A program made the position numbers and the translations under genes. Below, piece by piece: positions 1 to 7,120 of a stretch of 14,568 bases of DNA. The notes below the pieces were generated by a model. That model was not told where the DNA came from, searched no databases, and was given only the letters and a program-made list of their open reading frames with translations. This DNA comes from Parachlamydiales bacterium (GTDB lineage: Bacteria > Chlamydiota > Chlamydiia > Chlamydiales > SM23-39). Each line of letters opens with the position of its first letter. The first letter of the stretch is position 1. The DNA lies in assembly GCA_003151315.1 (NCBI GenBank), contig PLXF01000157.1:4308-18875 (forward strand), given 5' to 3'.

Positions 1-80
1 AAAACAGAGCGCACAGAGAAAAAGGCTCTTGAGAAAGTCGGGAATTCAAAAAAGTGTAGTGCTTATTCTTTTGCGATCCC

Positions 81-1370
81 TTATTCGACGGGATCGGTTG
101 TTAGAATGCCTTTTTCCCCTTCGGAGCGCGCAACCAGGACAGCGCAGCAGCTATCGCTGAAAACGTTGACCATGGTGCGACACATATCGAGAAGGCGATC
201 GACAGCAATAAAAAGGCCGATGCCCTCTGAAGGGAGGCCGATCACTTTGAGGATGACTAAGATGGCGACTAAACTGGCTGAGGGGATCCCAGCTACCCCA
301 ATAGAGGTCACAAGGGCCATCAGGACGACGAGAAATTGAGTCAAGAGCGATAGATCTATCCCGTAAGCCTGGGCGACAAACATGGCTGCGACACACTCAT
401 AGAGTGCGGAGCCCGACATGTTAATCGATGTACCTAAGGGGATGACTAAGCTGCAAATTCGATTGGAGACCCCAGCTCTTTTCTCGACGCAATCGATCGT
501 AATGGGAAGTGCGGCGGAAGAGGAGCTCGTGGAAAATGCAGTGATGAGGGCCGGCCCCATCGCTTTAAAATGGCGCAATGGACTAACCCGCCCAATCAAA
601 CTCAGAAGGAGGGGGAGCGCCACTAACATAAAGGTGGCTAATCCCAATAAAACAGTGAGGGAAAAGAGGGCTAATGAGCCGAGCGAGCCGACCCCTGTAG
701 TCATAAAGACCTTTGCGACGAGGCAAAACACCCCATAAGGGAGAAATTTCATGACGATCCGCGTAATGGCGATCATCGTTTGAAAAATTCCCTGCCAAAA
801 TCCCTGTAAAATGGCGGAAGGGCCGGTGTCTATTTTCGAAAGAGAGTAACCAAACAAAAGGCTAAAGAAGATAAGTCCTAGCATCTGATTGCGGGAGAAG
901 GCCTCAATTACATTGGAGGGGACAATTTGCATCAGCACATCGACAAAGGCTTTCCCCTCGTTATGGGAGAGGCCCTCTTTAAAGGCAGCGATAGTGGCCT
1001 GCTCAGCCTCACTCACAAGAGGAACTACATGGGAGACACCCGGATTAATGAGATTGACGAAGAAAAGACCAATTAAAATGGCTATGAGGCTCGTCCCGAT
1101 ATAAAAGGAAAAAGTTTTGAGTCCCAGGCGCCCAAATTCGCTTTCTCCGCCAATGCGCGCGATTCCGGTAATAATGGAAGAGGAGACGAGCGGAACTACG
1201 ACGAGGGTTAGCGCATTTAAAAAGATAGCTCCGAGCACATCGAAAATCGCATAGAGGGAAATGCCAAAAATCGTCGCGTCTTTTCCCAGGATACTGCCAG
1301 CCGCTATCGCTAAGAAAATGGCGATAAAAATGGTCCAGGGACTCTTGTGCTTTTTCTTGCTCTTGCTCAT
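81..1370 (-). CDS. Dicarboxylate/amino acid:cation symporter (DAACS, SDF family)
   Basis: A 429-residue inner-membrane carrier of the GltP/DctA family, expected to import glutamate, aspartate or C4-dicarboxylates with Na+ or H+. Hydrophobic segments run through the whole protein. Family hallmarks are visible: the serine-rich re-entrant loop STSSSSAALP (about 280-289), the unwound TM7 motif NMSGSALYE (317-325), the second hairpin AGIPSAS (360-366), and the TM8 signature DRLLDMCRTMVN (391-402) followed by D406. By alignment to archaeal GltPh, R398 matches the arginine that binds the substrate side-chain carboxylate, so an acidic substrate is likely. The TM7 motif is normally NMDGT; here the Asp is Ser319, a change at a cation site. 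It lies 39 bases downstream of the DUF192 gene on the same strand and may be co-transcribed. No Shine-Dalgarno sequence is seen before the ATG. The family call is firm; the substrate is inferred. Confidence 0.93.
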   Translation of the reverse strand: MSKSKKKHKSPWTIFIAIFLAIAAGSILGKDATIFGISLYAIFDVLGAIFLNALTLVVVPLVSSSIITGIARIGGESEFGRLGLKTFSFYIGTSLIAILIGLFFVNLINPGVSHVVPLVSEAEQATIAAFKEGLSHNEGKAFVDVLMQIVPSNVIEAFSRNQMLGLIFFSLLFGYSLSKIDTGPSAILQGFWQGIFQTMIAITRIVMKFLPYGVFCLVAKVFMTTGVGSLGSLALFSLTVLLGLATFMLVALPLLLSLIGRVSPLRHFKAMGPALITAFSTSSSSAALPITIDCVEKRAGVSNRICSLVIPLGTSINMSGSALYECVAAMFVAQAYGIDLSLLTQFLVVLMALVTSIGVAGIPSASLVAILVILKVIGLPSEGIGLFIAVDRLLDMCRTMVNVFSDSCCAVLVARSEGEKGILTTDPVE

Positions 1371-1372
1371 TG

Positions 1373-1402
1373 AATATAATGCCTATAGGACGGGGTTTGC
1401 AA
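1373..1402 (-). promoter_or_regulatory. Possible promoter of the symporter gene
   Basis: On the minus strand TTGCAA and TATATT are separated by 18 bases in the gap between the DUF192 and symporter genes. The -10 box is so close to the ATG that a transcript from it would be almost leaderless. Without this promoter the symporter would depend on read-through from the upstream gene. Confidence 0.3.
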
Positions 1403-1409
1403 ATTCCGA

Positions 1410-1817
1410 TTATAGCTTTTTGTTCTGATGACGAAAAGATAATTTCGCCCCGGGGCCGATTTTATTTGCGGCAAACCATCCTTGTGGCACCTCTAATGCA
1501 TACAGAGCGGGGGCCTGACTTTTACTACTCGCTAAGGAATAGGGTTTCATATCGGCTGTATTAATCAGAATTCCTCTTTTGTCAAAAAAGGCAATGGAGA
1601 GGGGCAGGGGGGTATTTTTCATCCAGAAGGAAAGGATTTCCTGCTCGCCAAAAATAAAGAGCATCCCTGTCCCGTCTTGCAAATCTGTCCGTTTCATCAA
1701 CCCTTGCTTTCTTGCATTAGGCGTGTCGGCGATCTCCACTTCAAGGATTTTGTGATCGAGGCGGATTTCTATCCCGTGCAGTAGAGACGCAATCAGAAGG
1801 AAAAAAAGATATTTCAT
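1410..1817 (-). CDS. Secreted DUF192 family protein
   Basis: A 135-residue protein with an N-terminal signal peptide (hydrophobic MKYLFFLLIASLLHG) followed by a DUF192 domain that fills the rest. Visible family motifs are the RKQGLMKR segment (36-43), GTGMLFIF, the highly typical FWMKNTPLPLSIAF (64-77), and YALEVPQGWFAANKI near the C-terminus. DUF192 proteins are small periplasmic or secreted proteins without an assigned biochemical role, so no function is claimed. The length is usual for the family. The gene is divergent from the outer-membrane protein gene at 1854 with only 36 bases between the two start codons, and it lies upstream of the symporter, possibly in one transcript. Confidence 0.9.
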   Translation of the reverse strand: MKYLFFLLIASLLHGIEIRLDHKILEVEIADTPNARKQGLMKRTDLQDGTGMLFIFGEQEILSFWMKNTPLPLSIAFFDKRGILINTADMKPYSLASSKSQAPALYALEVPQGWFAANKIGPGAKLSFRHQNKKL

Positions 1818-1853
1818 TTTGCTAATTGTACCAAAGTCGATTATTTGTAGACT
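1818..1853. promoter_or_regulatory. Short divergent intergenic promoter region
   Basis: These 36 bases separate two divergent envelope genes, so promoters for both must lie here or inside the coding ends. On the minus strand GGTACAAT is an extended -10-like box just before the DUF192 ATG. No strong box or Shine-Dalgarno sequence is seen for the plus-strand gene. Confidence 0.3.
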
Positions 1854-2813
1854 ATGATTCGTAAACTACTCCCCGCGTTCCTACTCCTTTTTTCCCTGGC
1901 AGAAGCCATCGAGGTTGTAGAAAAAGCTAAGGAAGAGGAATTTCCTAGAGAAAAACGCCCTTGGTTTACGGGACCACTTCTCGCGCCCGCGGCACAAAGC
2001 GTTTCTCTAGGCCATTTCAACATAGAACCTTATGTATATTTGCTAGTAATCCCGGGTGTATATGATGGGTCAGGTCGAGCGGTAGATATCCCTTTTTTGT
2101 GGATAACCTCCTCAGAAGTGGTGGTGCAAGCCGGTTTGGCTTCTTGGCTCGATTTTACGTTCACTCTTTTAGGAAATTTCAAAGAAACTCAAGGGCAGCA
2201 CAATTGGTCTTTGGGGGATTGGAGCGCGGGATTTGATATTCAGCTCCTGTTTGAATCGGATTGGTATCCGGGCATTAAATTGTCCCTGGAAGAGGTTTTT
2301 CCTACGGGAAAATATAAAAATCTCAATCCTAATAAATTCAGGACCGATGCTGGGGGGTTGGGATCGTATCAGACGTGGCTGGGGGTTGTTTTTGGAAAAG
2401 TATTTACCTTTACCGGGATTCACACCTTAGCCTCGCGCCTTTACCTCTCCTATGTTATCCCCTCTTCCGCCTCTATCCAAGGATTTAGCATCTTTGGAGG
2501 AAATGCCAATACAAAAGGGAGCTACCAATCGCCTCAAAATTTCTTTATCGATTTAGCGTTCGAATATTCTCTTACTCAAAACTGGAATCTGGCCACCGAT
2601 ATCACCTGGTCCTATTCCCCTAAAAGTCGCTTTAGAGGGGTGAGAGGAGAAGGGATGGAGATCGGGCATTCCATGCAGGCCACTTTAGCCCCTGCGATTG
2701 AGTATAGCTGGAGCAATAATTGGGGGGTTATTGCTGGGTGTTGGTTTACTGTAGCTGGGCGTAATTCGACGGTTTTTCAAAGCGGAGTTATTGCTTTTAA
2801 CTATTATAAATAA
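1854..2813 (+). CDS. Putative outer-membrane beta-barrel protein, unknown function
   Basis: A 319-residue protein that I do not recognise with certainty. It has a clear signal peptide (MIRKLLPAFLLLFSLAEA, cleavage likely after residue 18) and then a charged stretch. The rest consists of alternating polar and hydrophobic segments rich in Trp, Tyr, Phe and Gly with no transmembrane helix, and it ends in aromatic residues (FNYYK). This pattern fits an outer-membrane beta-barrel. The FPTGKY segment (about 141-146) recalls the phenol-degradation MetA-like/transporter barrel family, but that is only a resemblance. It is the first gene of a plus-strand run of envelope genes and is divergent from the DUF192 gene. 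The ATG has no obvious Shine-Dalgarno sequence but is the only start that gives the whole signal peptide. Confidence 0.7.
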   Translation: MIRKLLPAFLLLFSLAEAIEVVEKAKEEEFPREKRPWFTGPLLAPAAQSVSLGHFNIEPYVYLLVIPGVYDGSGRAVDIPFLWITSSEVVVQAGLASWLDFTFTLLGNFKETQGQHNWSLGDWSAGFDIQLLFESDWYPGIKLSLEEVFPTGKYKNLNPNKFRTDAGGLGSYQTWLGVVFGKVFTFTGIHTLASRLYLSYVIPSSASIQGFSIFGGNANTKGSYQSPQNFFIDLAFEYSLTQNWNLATDITWSYSPKSRFRGVRGEGMEIGHSMQATLAPAIEYSWSNNWGVIAGCWFTVAGRNSTVFQSGVIAFNYYK

Positions 2814-2856
2814 TTATAAAATATTTTGTAATGTTTCTATTTAACTCTATTTGGTT

Positions 2857-2862
2857 TATAAT
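2857..2862 (+). promoter_or_regulatory. -10 box (TATAAT) for the secreted helical protein gene
   Basis: A consensus TATAAT 32 bases before the ATG at 2894 would start transcription near 2869. The -35 region is poor. Its position inside the upstream-extended open frame argues that the ATG at 2831 is not used. Confidence 0.5.
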
Positions 2863-2893
2863 GTTGGCATCATTAAATAATAAGGGTGTCATT

Positions 2894-3769
2894 ATGAAAA
2901 AAACTCTTTCTCTTACTTTAGCCTCTTTGCTTTGCGCGGTCTCACCTATGGCGGCCGATACAGCAGCTGTAACTGCAGTCGAACAGCTTCAAGAAACCAA
3001 GCTGATTCGGGGAGCCGACTTCGTGCAAGCCGTTCGCGCCAAATATCAGGCGGGCGAATATAAAGAATTTTTGATGAAAATGGACCAAGACTACCAAGCG
3101 GCCAAAACAGAGAGCGAACTTGAAGGGTTGATCGCAATCCGCAGCGAAGACGCTCTGATTGCAGTCGAACAAGCAGCCGACATGGATCGTTGGAACGCGG
3201 TAGCTAAAGGCTGGATGCAAGAAAGAAATAAAGATTTGTTAGAGGCCGTTGAAAACCTCAACGACTCCGTTTTAGCTGATAAAGTCCGTTCCTTAACCAC
3301 TTCGGTCTCGTCCGATGAAGAAAAGGCTATTTCCTACTTCCTCGATTTGCGAAAAATCCTCCCGGGAGCTGGAAAAAATAGTGACGAAAACCGATTGGTC
3401 GAAATCGATCTCGCATCGGAATATAAGCAGATCCACCTCGATTCCCAAATTGCTATGGGACAATCAAATGTGGATCGAAGAGAAAAGCAGCTCGCATTAC
3501 GCATAGAAAAAATGGACCAAATGGTGCAAGCGTCTCAATCTTTCGAAGATCAGGAACTGAAAAAAACGGTAGCACTCCTTTCGGAAACGGCCGACAGCCG
3601 TTATGCTAAAGGGATCGATCTTACCGATATCAGCAACTTGGCTCGCGGCAAGATTGACGCATCGAACGATCTAGAGAAAAAAATTGCCTCGATCTTCTCC
3701 TCTTACCAGGGAAAGTTCACCGATTTAACCAAACAAATGTTCGATCAAAGCAGTGAAGCGAAAAACTAA
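2894..3769 (+). CDS. Secreted alpha-helical protein, unknown function
   Basis: A 291-residue protein of unknown function. The start at 2894 is preferred over an in-frame ATG at 2831 because it places a classical signal peptide (MKKTLSLTLASLLCAVSPMAA) at the N-terminus, follows a TATAAT box and has a weak AAGGG upstream. The mature part is hydrophilic and rich in Lys, Glu, Gln and Asp, with few Gly or Pro, and is predicted to be almost all helix. Stretches such as 195-230 (NVDRREKQLALRIEKMDQMV and flanks) look coiled-coil-like. No catalytic motif or transmembrane segment follows the signal. Its 3' end overlaps the lipoprotein gene by 17 bases, so both are probably translated from one message. 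A periplasmic or secreted location is inferred. Confidence 0.75.
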   Translation: MKKTLSLTLASLLCAVSPMAADTAAVTAVEQLQETKLIRGADFVQAVRAKYQAGEYKEFLMKMDQDYQAAKTESELEGLIAIRSEDALIAVEQAADMDRWNAVAKGWMQERNKDLLEAVENLNDSVLADKVRSLTTSVSSDEEKAISYFLDLRKILPGAGKNSDENRLVEIDLASEYKQIHLDSQIAMGQSNVDRREKQLALRIEKMDQMVQASQSFEDQELKKTVALLSETADSRYAKGIDLTDISNLARGKIDASNDLEKKIASIFSSYQGKFTDLTKQMFDQSSEAKN

Positions 3770-4142
3770 AGCTCTTCTAGCCTTTACCCTCCTTCTGGCG
3801 GCCTCGTCTTGTGTGACGAGCTACGAACAGGAGGGGGTATTTTCCAATGGGTATTCCGATATTCGATTGTCGGAAGACACCTTTATCGTAACCTTCAAAG
3901 CTAATGAATTTACCCCCGAAGAAAAAACGATGAAATACGCTTTGCAAAGAGCGGCGGAACTTACCGTAAGACAGGGGTATAGCTATTTTACAGTGGTACA
4001 GAGGTTGGCAGCGTCTCAGAGAAAAGTGGAGGGGAAGGTTTTACCTGCCATCTACTATCCGTCGATAAGACTTAAGATTCAGTGTTTTACAGAATGTCCA
4101 GGAGATGGGGCGATAGCTGCGAAGGCTTTGCTTAGATCGTAA
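3753..4142 (+). CDS. CC0125/CC1285-like lipoprotein
   Basis: A 129-residue predicted lipoprotein starting at GTG. The signal sequence has a basic start (MKRKTK), a hydrophobic core and the lipobox-like AASSC, with Cys20 as the expected lipidated residue. The mature region has the pattern NGYSDIRLSEDTFIVTF, then KANEFTPEE, then AELTVRQGYSYFTVV (about 68-82). This matches what I recall of the CC0125/CC1285 lipoprotein family, whose function is unknown. GTG is chosen because no ATG in frame would retain the signal sequence. The start lies inside the end of the preceding gene, suggesting translational coupling. It converges with the tRNA-Leu gene 20 bases away. Confidence 0.75.
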   Translation: MKRKTKALLAFTLLLAASSCVTSYEQEGVFSNGYSDIRLSEDTFIVTFKANEFTPEEKTMKYALQRAAELTVRQGYSYFTVVQRLAASQRKVEGKVLPAIYYPSIRLKIQCFTECPGDGAIAAKALLRS

Positions 4143-4162
4143 GCCACAGAGAGAGAAAAGCT

Positions 4163-4244
<82 letters not shown>

Positions 4245-4361
4245 GGGTATAACCAATTTACAGGGAAGGGGTTGTTTCTTTCAAGAAAGATTGATTTTTT
4301 ATGGTTTTTAGCCCCGTAGGTCCATAAAACAGACGTTAAATCGATATAAATTATTTTATTA

Positions 4362-4390
4362 TTAAAAATAAATGTTATATATGGTATAAT
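4362..4390 (+). promoter_or_regulatory. Promoter of the first Ulp1-like protease gene
   Basis: TTAAAA (4362-4367) and a perfect TATAAT (4385-4390) are separated by 17 bases. The -10 ends 6 bases before the ATG at 4397, so transcription would begin at or next to the start codon, and no Shine-Dalgarno sequence is present. An inverted repeat TTTATT-N6-AATAAA (4355-4372) covers the -35 box. Confidence 0.5.
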
Positions 4391-4396
4391 TTAACC

Positions 4397-5119
4397 ATGA
4401 AAAAGATAGATAATAAACCAAATCTAGAAATAAAATTTTCCGGTTCTAAGCCCGTTGAGTCGAGCTTGTGTAGAAAAATCCGGGAGATCGTAACTAAGAT
4501 TTTTTTCGACTGTTGGGTTAGTGCTTTCAGTTATTTTCGAAAAGTAGACAATCGTCGGAAAATCGAGAGAGAAGATTCTTCGTTTTCAATGCTCACTAGA
4601 CTTAGGGGTATTTCCAGGCACACCATGATTGACTGCGGGCATGCATTATGTGACCCTAAATCAAAACACCGGTTTGTTTCTACAGGAGTATGGGGTATTA
4701 ATAGTGCGTTTGGCCTTTATGATATTAAACAAGATGATACCCATGTTTGTATTCCTATTACATTAATTGGACGAATCATAAGTCACTCTGTTGCCATTTT
4801 CATAGATCGTCCAAACTCAAAAATAGAATATTACGACCCTCTAGGATTGACGATTAATGATCAGAATGATCCGTTTTTACGATCCGTTCTGCAGGAAATT
4901 GGGGAAAAATACACAGGTTATGAATTAATTGAAAACACCCGAAAACATCAGTACGATCGGCATAATTGCGGTATTTACGTTCTAGATTATTTTGATCGAA
5001 GATTAAAGGGAGAATCTGCGGAAGACGTTTTCGCCAACAGAAAAGGATCCTCTTTAGCTAATGGGGAAATTCGGGTAAGGCTTTTAAATAGGTTGTATGA
5101 CGCAAACCGTAAGGCGTAA
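4397..5119 (+). CDS. Ulp1-like (C48 family) cysteine protease, paralogue 1
   Basis: A 240-residue protein with the features of a clan CE cysteine protease (Ulp1/SENP type, which cleaves ubiquitin or ubiquitin-like conjugates). The catalytic series is visible: His130 in SHSVAIFID, Asp147 in YYDP, Gln185 in KHQYD and the nucleophile Cys191 in HNCGIYVL, with spacing usual for the family. The first 50 residues lack a signal peptide but contain a segment (19-50) almost identical to one in the next gene. Residues 52-115 are divergent. Members of this fold in intracellular bacteria are often type III effectors acting on host ubiquitin or SUMO, so a host-directed role is inferred. The gene is clearly richer in AT than its flanks. 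The start is the first ATG after a TATAAT box. Substrate and secretion are not shown by the sequence. Confidence 0.8.
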   Translation: MKKIDNKPNLEIKFSGSKPVESSLCRKIREIVTKIFFDCWVSAFSYFRKVDNRRKIEREDSSFSMLTRLRGISRHTMIDCGHALCDPKSKHRFVSTGVWGINSAFGLYDIKQDDTHVCIPITLIGRIISHSVAIFIDRPNSKIEYYDPLGLTINDQNDPFLRSVLQEIGEKYTGYELIENTRKHQYDRHNCGIYVLDYFDRRLKGESAEDVFANRKGSSLANGEIRVRLLNRLYDANRKA

Positions 5120-5146
5120 AATGAATCATTGTAGTATTAAAATTCA

Positions 5147-5160
5147 TATAATTTTTGAGG
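5147..5160 (+). promoter_or_regulatory. -10 box and ribosome site of the second protease gene
   Basis: TATAAT lies at 5147-5152 with no good -35 box; a 6-bp inverted repeat (ATGAAT at 5121-5126, ATTCAT at 5142-5147) flanks the expected -35 region. GAGG at 5157-5160 is 10 bases before the ATG at 5171. The gene could be expressed separately from its upstream paralogue. Confidence 0.4.
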
Positions 5161-5170
5161 TAATTTAATT

Positions 5171-5872
5171 ATGAGTACTATTGTAAGGGTGTCAGATCTT
5201 GAAAAAGAATACCCACACTTTAAACCTGTTGAGTCGAGCTTGTGTAGAAAAATTCGGGATATTGTGTGCAAGATCCTCTGCGATTTTTGGAATAGTGCGA
5301 TTAGTTATTTTCGAAAGGTGAATAACTACGAGGATTGTCCCCTGATTAATGGGGCAGTGTCTGAGCTTAACCAGATGAGATGCCTAGGAATTCTAACAAT
5401 GAATGCCTGTGGGAAGTTATTGGAAAAAGAGAATGACGATGTTTTGTATATTGGTGATGGATTACATACCAATCTCTCCGATTTTGTTTTTCCTAAAAAC
5501 ATTGAACAAAAAAGAATTTGTATTCCTTTTGTTTTAAAAGGGCGAATTCGAAACCATGTGGTAGCTATTTATATTGACCTAACCGCAAATAAAGTAGAAT
5601 ATTACGATCCGAAAGGGCTAACAATCAACGATCGAAATGATCCGAGATTGAATCAGTTGCTGAAACGCGTTTGGGAAAAATTCGGAGATTATACCTTAGT
5701 TGAAAACACCCAAAAACACCAATATGACTGTCATAACTGCGGCGTTTATGTTTTAAGTTATTTTTATCGGAGACAAATAGAAACACCGAAGGAAATTTTT
5801 GCAACAAGCACGGATGTTTGGCACGCTAGAAAAGATCTTATTCTTAAGCTTTACTATGACCAAGGAATGTAG
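5171..5872 (+). CDS. Ulp1-like (C48 family) cysteine protease, paralogue 2
   Basis: A 233-residue paralogue of the preceding gene. The catalytic residues are conserved: His129 in RNHVVAIYID, Asp146 in YYDP, Gln184 in KHQYD and Cys190 in HNCGVYVL. The segment PVESSLCRKIR lies at the same position (19-29) in both proteins, and the DNA coding for it is identical over 26 bases (4454-4479 and 5228-5253). Residues 51-115 have diverged strongly, while the catalytic domain remains closely similar. This suggests duplication followed by specialisation of the middle region. There is no signal peptide or transmembrane helix. The gene ends 14 bases from the convergent exbD gene. A host-directed effector role is inferred from the family and the tandem arrangement. 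Confidence 0.8.
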   Translation: MSTIVRVSDLEKEYPHFKPVESSLCRKIRDIVCKILCDFWNSAISYFRKVNNYEDCPLINGAVSELNQMRCLGILTMNACGKLLEKENDDVLYIGDGLHTNLSDFVFPKNIEQKRICIPFVLKGRIRNHVVAIYIDLTANKVEYYDPKGLTINDRNDPRLNQLLKRVWEKFGDYTLVENTQKHQYDCHNCGVYVLSYFYRRQIETPKEIFATSTDVWHARKDLILKLYYDQGM

Positions 5873-5886
5873 ATGCCGCTGGCCTA

Positions 5887-6348
5887 TTAAGGAGCCGCCT
5901 CAAAGACGGGGTGAACGGAAAAGCCGAGCTCTCTCACCGCGAAGATCACCTGCGAAATCTCTCCCCACGGGGCCTTTCGGTCGATATGCAGCAACACTTC
6001 AGTCTGTAACTTATCTTGAGCCAAAGCCCCTATTTTGTATTGGCGCGCTAGCTCTTCTTGGATCGCCTCTACGTTTTCCATCTGATATTCTTGAAATTCG
6101 GTTAGCCATTTATAGTGACCATCGGCTCCAATTGAGATGTTGATCTGCTGGACCTCTTTTTTGGTTTGGATGGGTCCTGAGGAAGAGCCGGGCTTTAACT
6201 CCGCTAAGCTGATCTCGGAGTCGTATAGTGCCGATCGAGATAGCGCGAGAGTGGCAAAGAGGGCGAGCATCAAAAAGAGAAAATCGATCATCGGCGCATA
6301 GTTGATGCTCTGATTCGGTTTTAGCTCATCGTGGGGGATCAGATCCAT
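5887..6348 (-). CDS. exbD: ExbD/TolR family biopolymer transport protein
   Basis: A 153-residue protein with a short cytoplasmic N-terminus and one transmembrane helix (about 19-39) that carries the proton-channel aspartate, Asp22, in APMIDFLFLMLALF. A periplasmic domain follows, with the family-like end VLLHIDRKAPWGEISQVIFAVRELGF. With ExbB/TolQ it should form a proton-driven motor energising outer-membrane processes. The frame is also open from a TTG at 6351, but the ATG at 6348 is preferred: it overlaps the exbB stop as TGATG, typical of translational coupling. No tonB or tolA follows, because the next gene is convergent. Whether it serves a Ton-like or Tol-like system cannot be told from the sequence. 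Confidence 0.88.
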   Translation of the reverse strand: MDLIPHDELKPNQSINYAPMIDFLFLMLALFATLALSRSALYDSEISLAELKPGSSSGPIQTKKEVQQINISIGADGHYKWLTEFQEYQMENVEAIQEELARQYKIGALAQDKLQTEVLLHIDRKAPWGEISQVIFAVRELGFSVHPVFEAAP

Positions 6349-7058
6349 CAATGCCTCTCTGTATCAATCAAAGAGCTCATCGAAAACGCTTCGTTTTCCA
6401 CCACGCTCAAGCTTTTAATCAGCCGATATTTAAGCGTTGTATGGAAGATCATCGCCAGGATAGAAACCACAAGGCCTGCAACTGTGGTGCCGACGGCGAT
6501 CCCTAACCCATCGAAAAGGGCGTTAATACTCTCGACAGAGCGGTTGACATCGTAAAAGGCGTAAAACATCCCCACGACAGTTCCTAACAGCCCGAACATG
6601 GGGGCCACAATCACAATATCTTGTAAAAGGGAGAGGCGCTGCCAAAAGCGGGTCGAGGCCCGTTTCCCTTCCGATTTCATGGCATCGATCATCACTTGAG
6701 GGCCTAATTTCCGCGTGGATAAACCGGCGGCGACGATTGAGGCTAACAAGTTGCGGTCGGTAGTGCAGAAGCTTTGGGCTTGGTCATATTGCGACGAAGT
6801 TAAGAGCGCTTTTACCTTGTGGGAAAAAGCTTTGGGCATCAGCTCTTTTTGCCTAAAGGTGGCAAGGCTGTAGAGCCATATCGTCAAAGAGGCGACAGAC
6901 ATCCCCATGAGCAGGGCATAAATCCAAGGAGATGCAGAAAACACTTTTTGAAGGTCTAACATCTGCGTTTGCACAGAGACAGGAGGGGCGGATCCTGCAA
7001 ATAGGCTCTTTGCATAGAAAATCGATGCCGCTATCGATACAATCAGAGAATTTTTCAT
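6348..7058 (-). CDS. exbB: MotA/TolQ/ExbB proton channel family protein
   Basis: A 236-residue inner-membrane protein with three helices in the family pattern: TM1 about 43-66, then a long cytoplasmic loop, TM2 about 145-169 (IVAPMFGLLGTVVGMFYAF) and TM3 about 185-206 (LGIAVGTTVAGLVVSILAM). The conserved threonines of the channel, Thr160 and Thr191, are present. An N-terminal hydrophobic segment ending in FAGSAPP looks like a cleavable signal sequence; such extensions occur in some ExbB proteins. ATG at 7058 is chosen over TTG at 7064 because a GGAG (plus-strand CTCC, 7066-7069) lies 7 bases upstream. It overlaps exbD and follows the FecR-domain gene by 62 bases, so the three are likely one operon. 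Confidence 0.9.
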   Translation of the reverse strand: MKNSLIVSIAASIFYAKSLFAGSAPPVSVQTQMLDLQKVFSASPWIYALLMGMSVASLTIWLYSLATFRQKELMPKAFSHKVKALLTSSQYDQAQSFCTTDRNLLASIVAAGLSTRKLGPQVMIDAMKSEGKRASTRFWQRLSLLQDIVIVAPMFGLLGTVVGMFYAFYDVNRSVESINALFDGLGIAVGTTVAGLVVSILAMIFHTTLKYRLIKSLSVVENEAFSMSSLIDTERH

Positions 7059-7065
7059 AGACAAG

Positions 7066-7069
7066 CTCC
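7066..7069 (-). promoter_or_regulatory. Shine-Dalgarno GGAG of exbB
   Basis: GGAG on the minus strand, 7 bases before the ATG at 7058. It decides the start against the TTG at 7064, which it would almost touch. Confidence 0.55.
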
Positions 7070-7120
7070 AAAAATGGGTCTCTTGGAATGTACCAAGTAA
7101 AGGTTAATCGACGCAAGAAT

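Noticed and set aside
1..80. Possible terminator or gene end before the symporter stop
   Set aside because: Only a 5-bp AGAGC/GCTCT pairing is visible, too weak to call, and no frame is supported.
889..1104. Plus-strand short frames opposite the symporter
   Set aside because: They are shadows of a conserved membrane-protein gene and have no promoter or ribosome site.
2831..2893. ATG at 2831 as start of the secreted helical protein
   Set aside because: The extension would put a TATAAT box inside the gene and bury the signal peptide 21 residues in.
4275..4300. Small hairpin followed by a T-run as a terminator
   Set aside because: The stem is only about 5 bp, all but one A-T, with no plus-strand gene just upstream to terminate.
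6349..6351. TTG at 6351 as exbD start
   Set aside because: The next codon is an ATG that overlaps the exbB stop as TGATG, the usual coupled arrangement.
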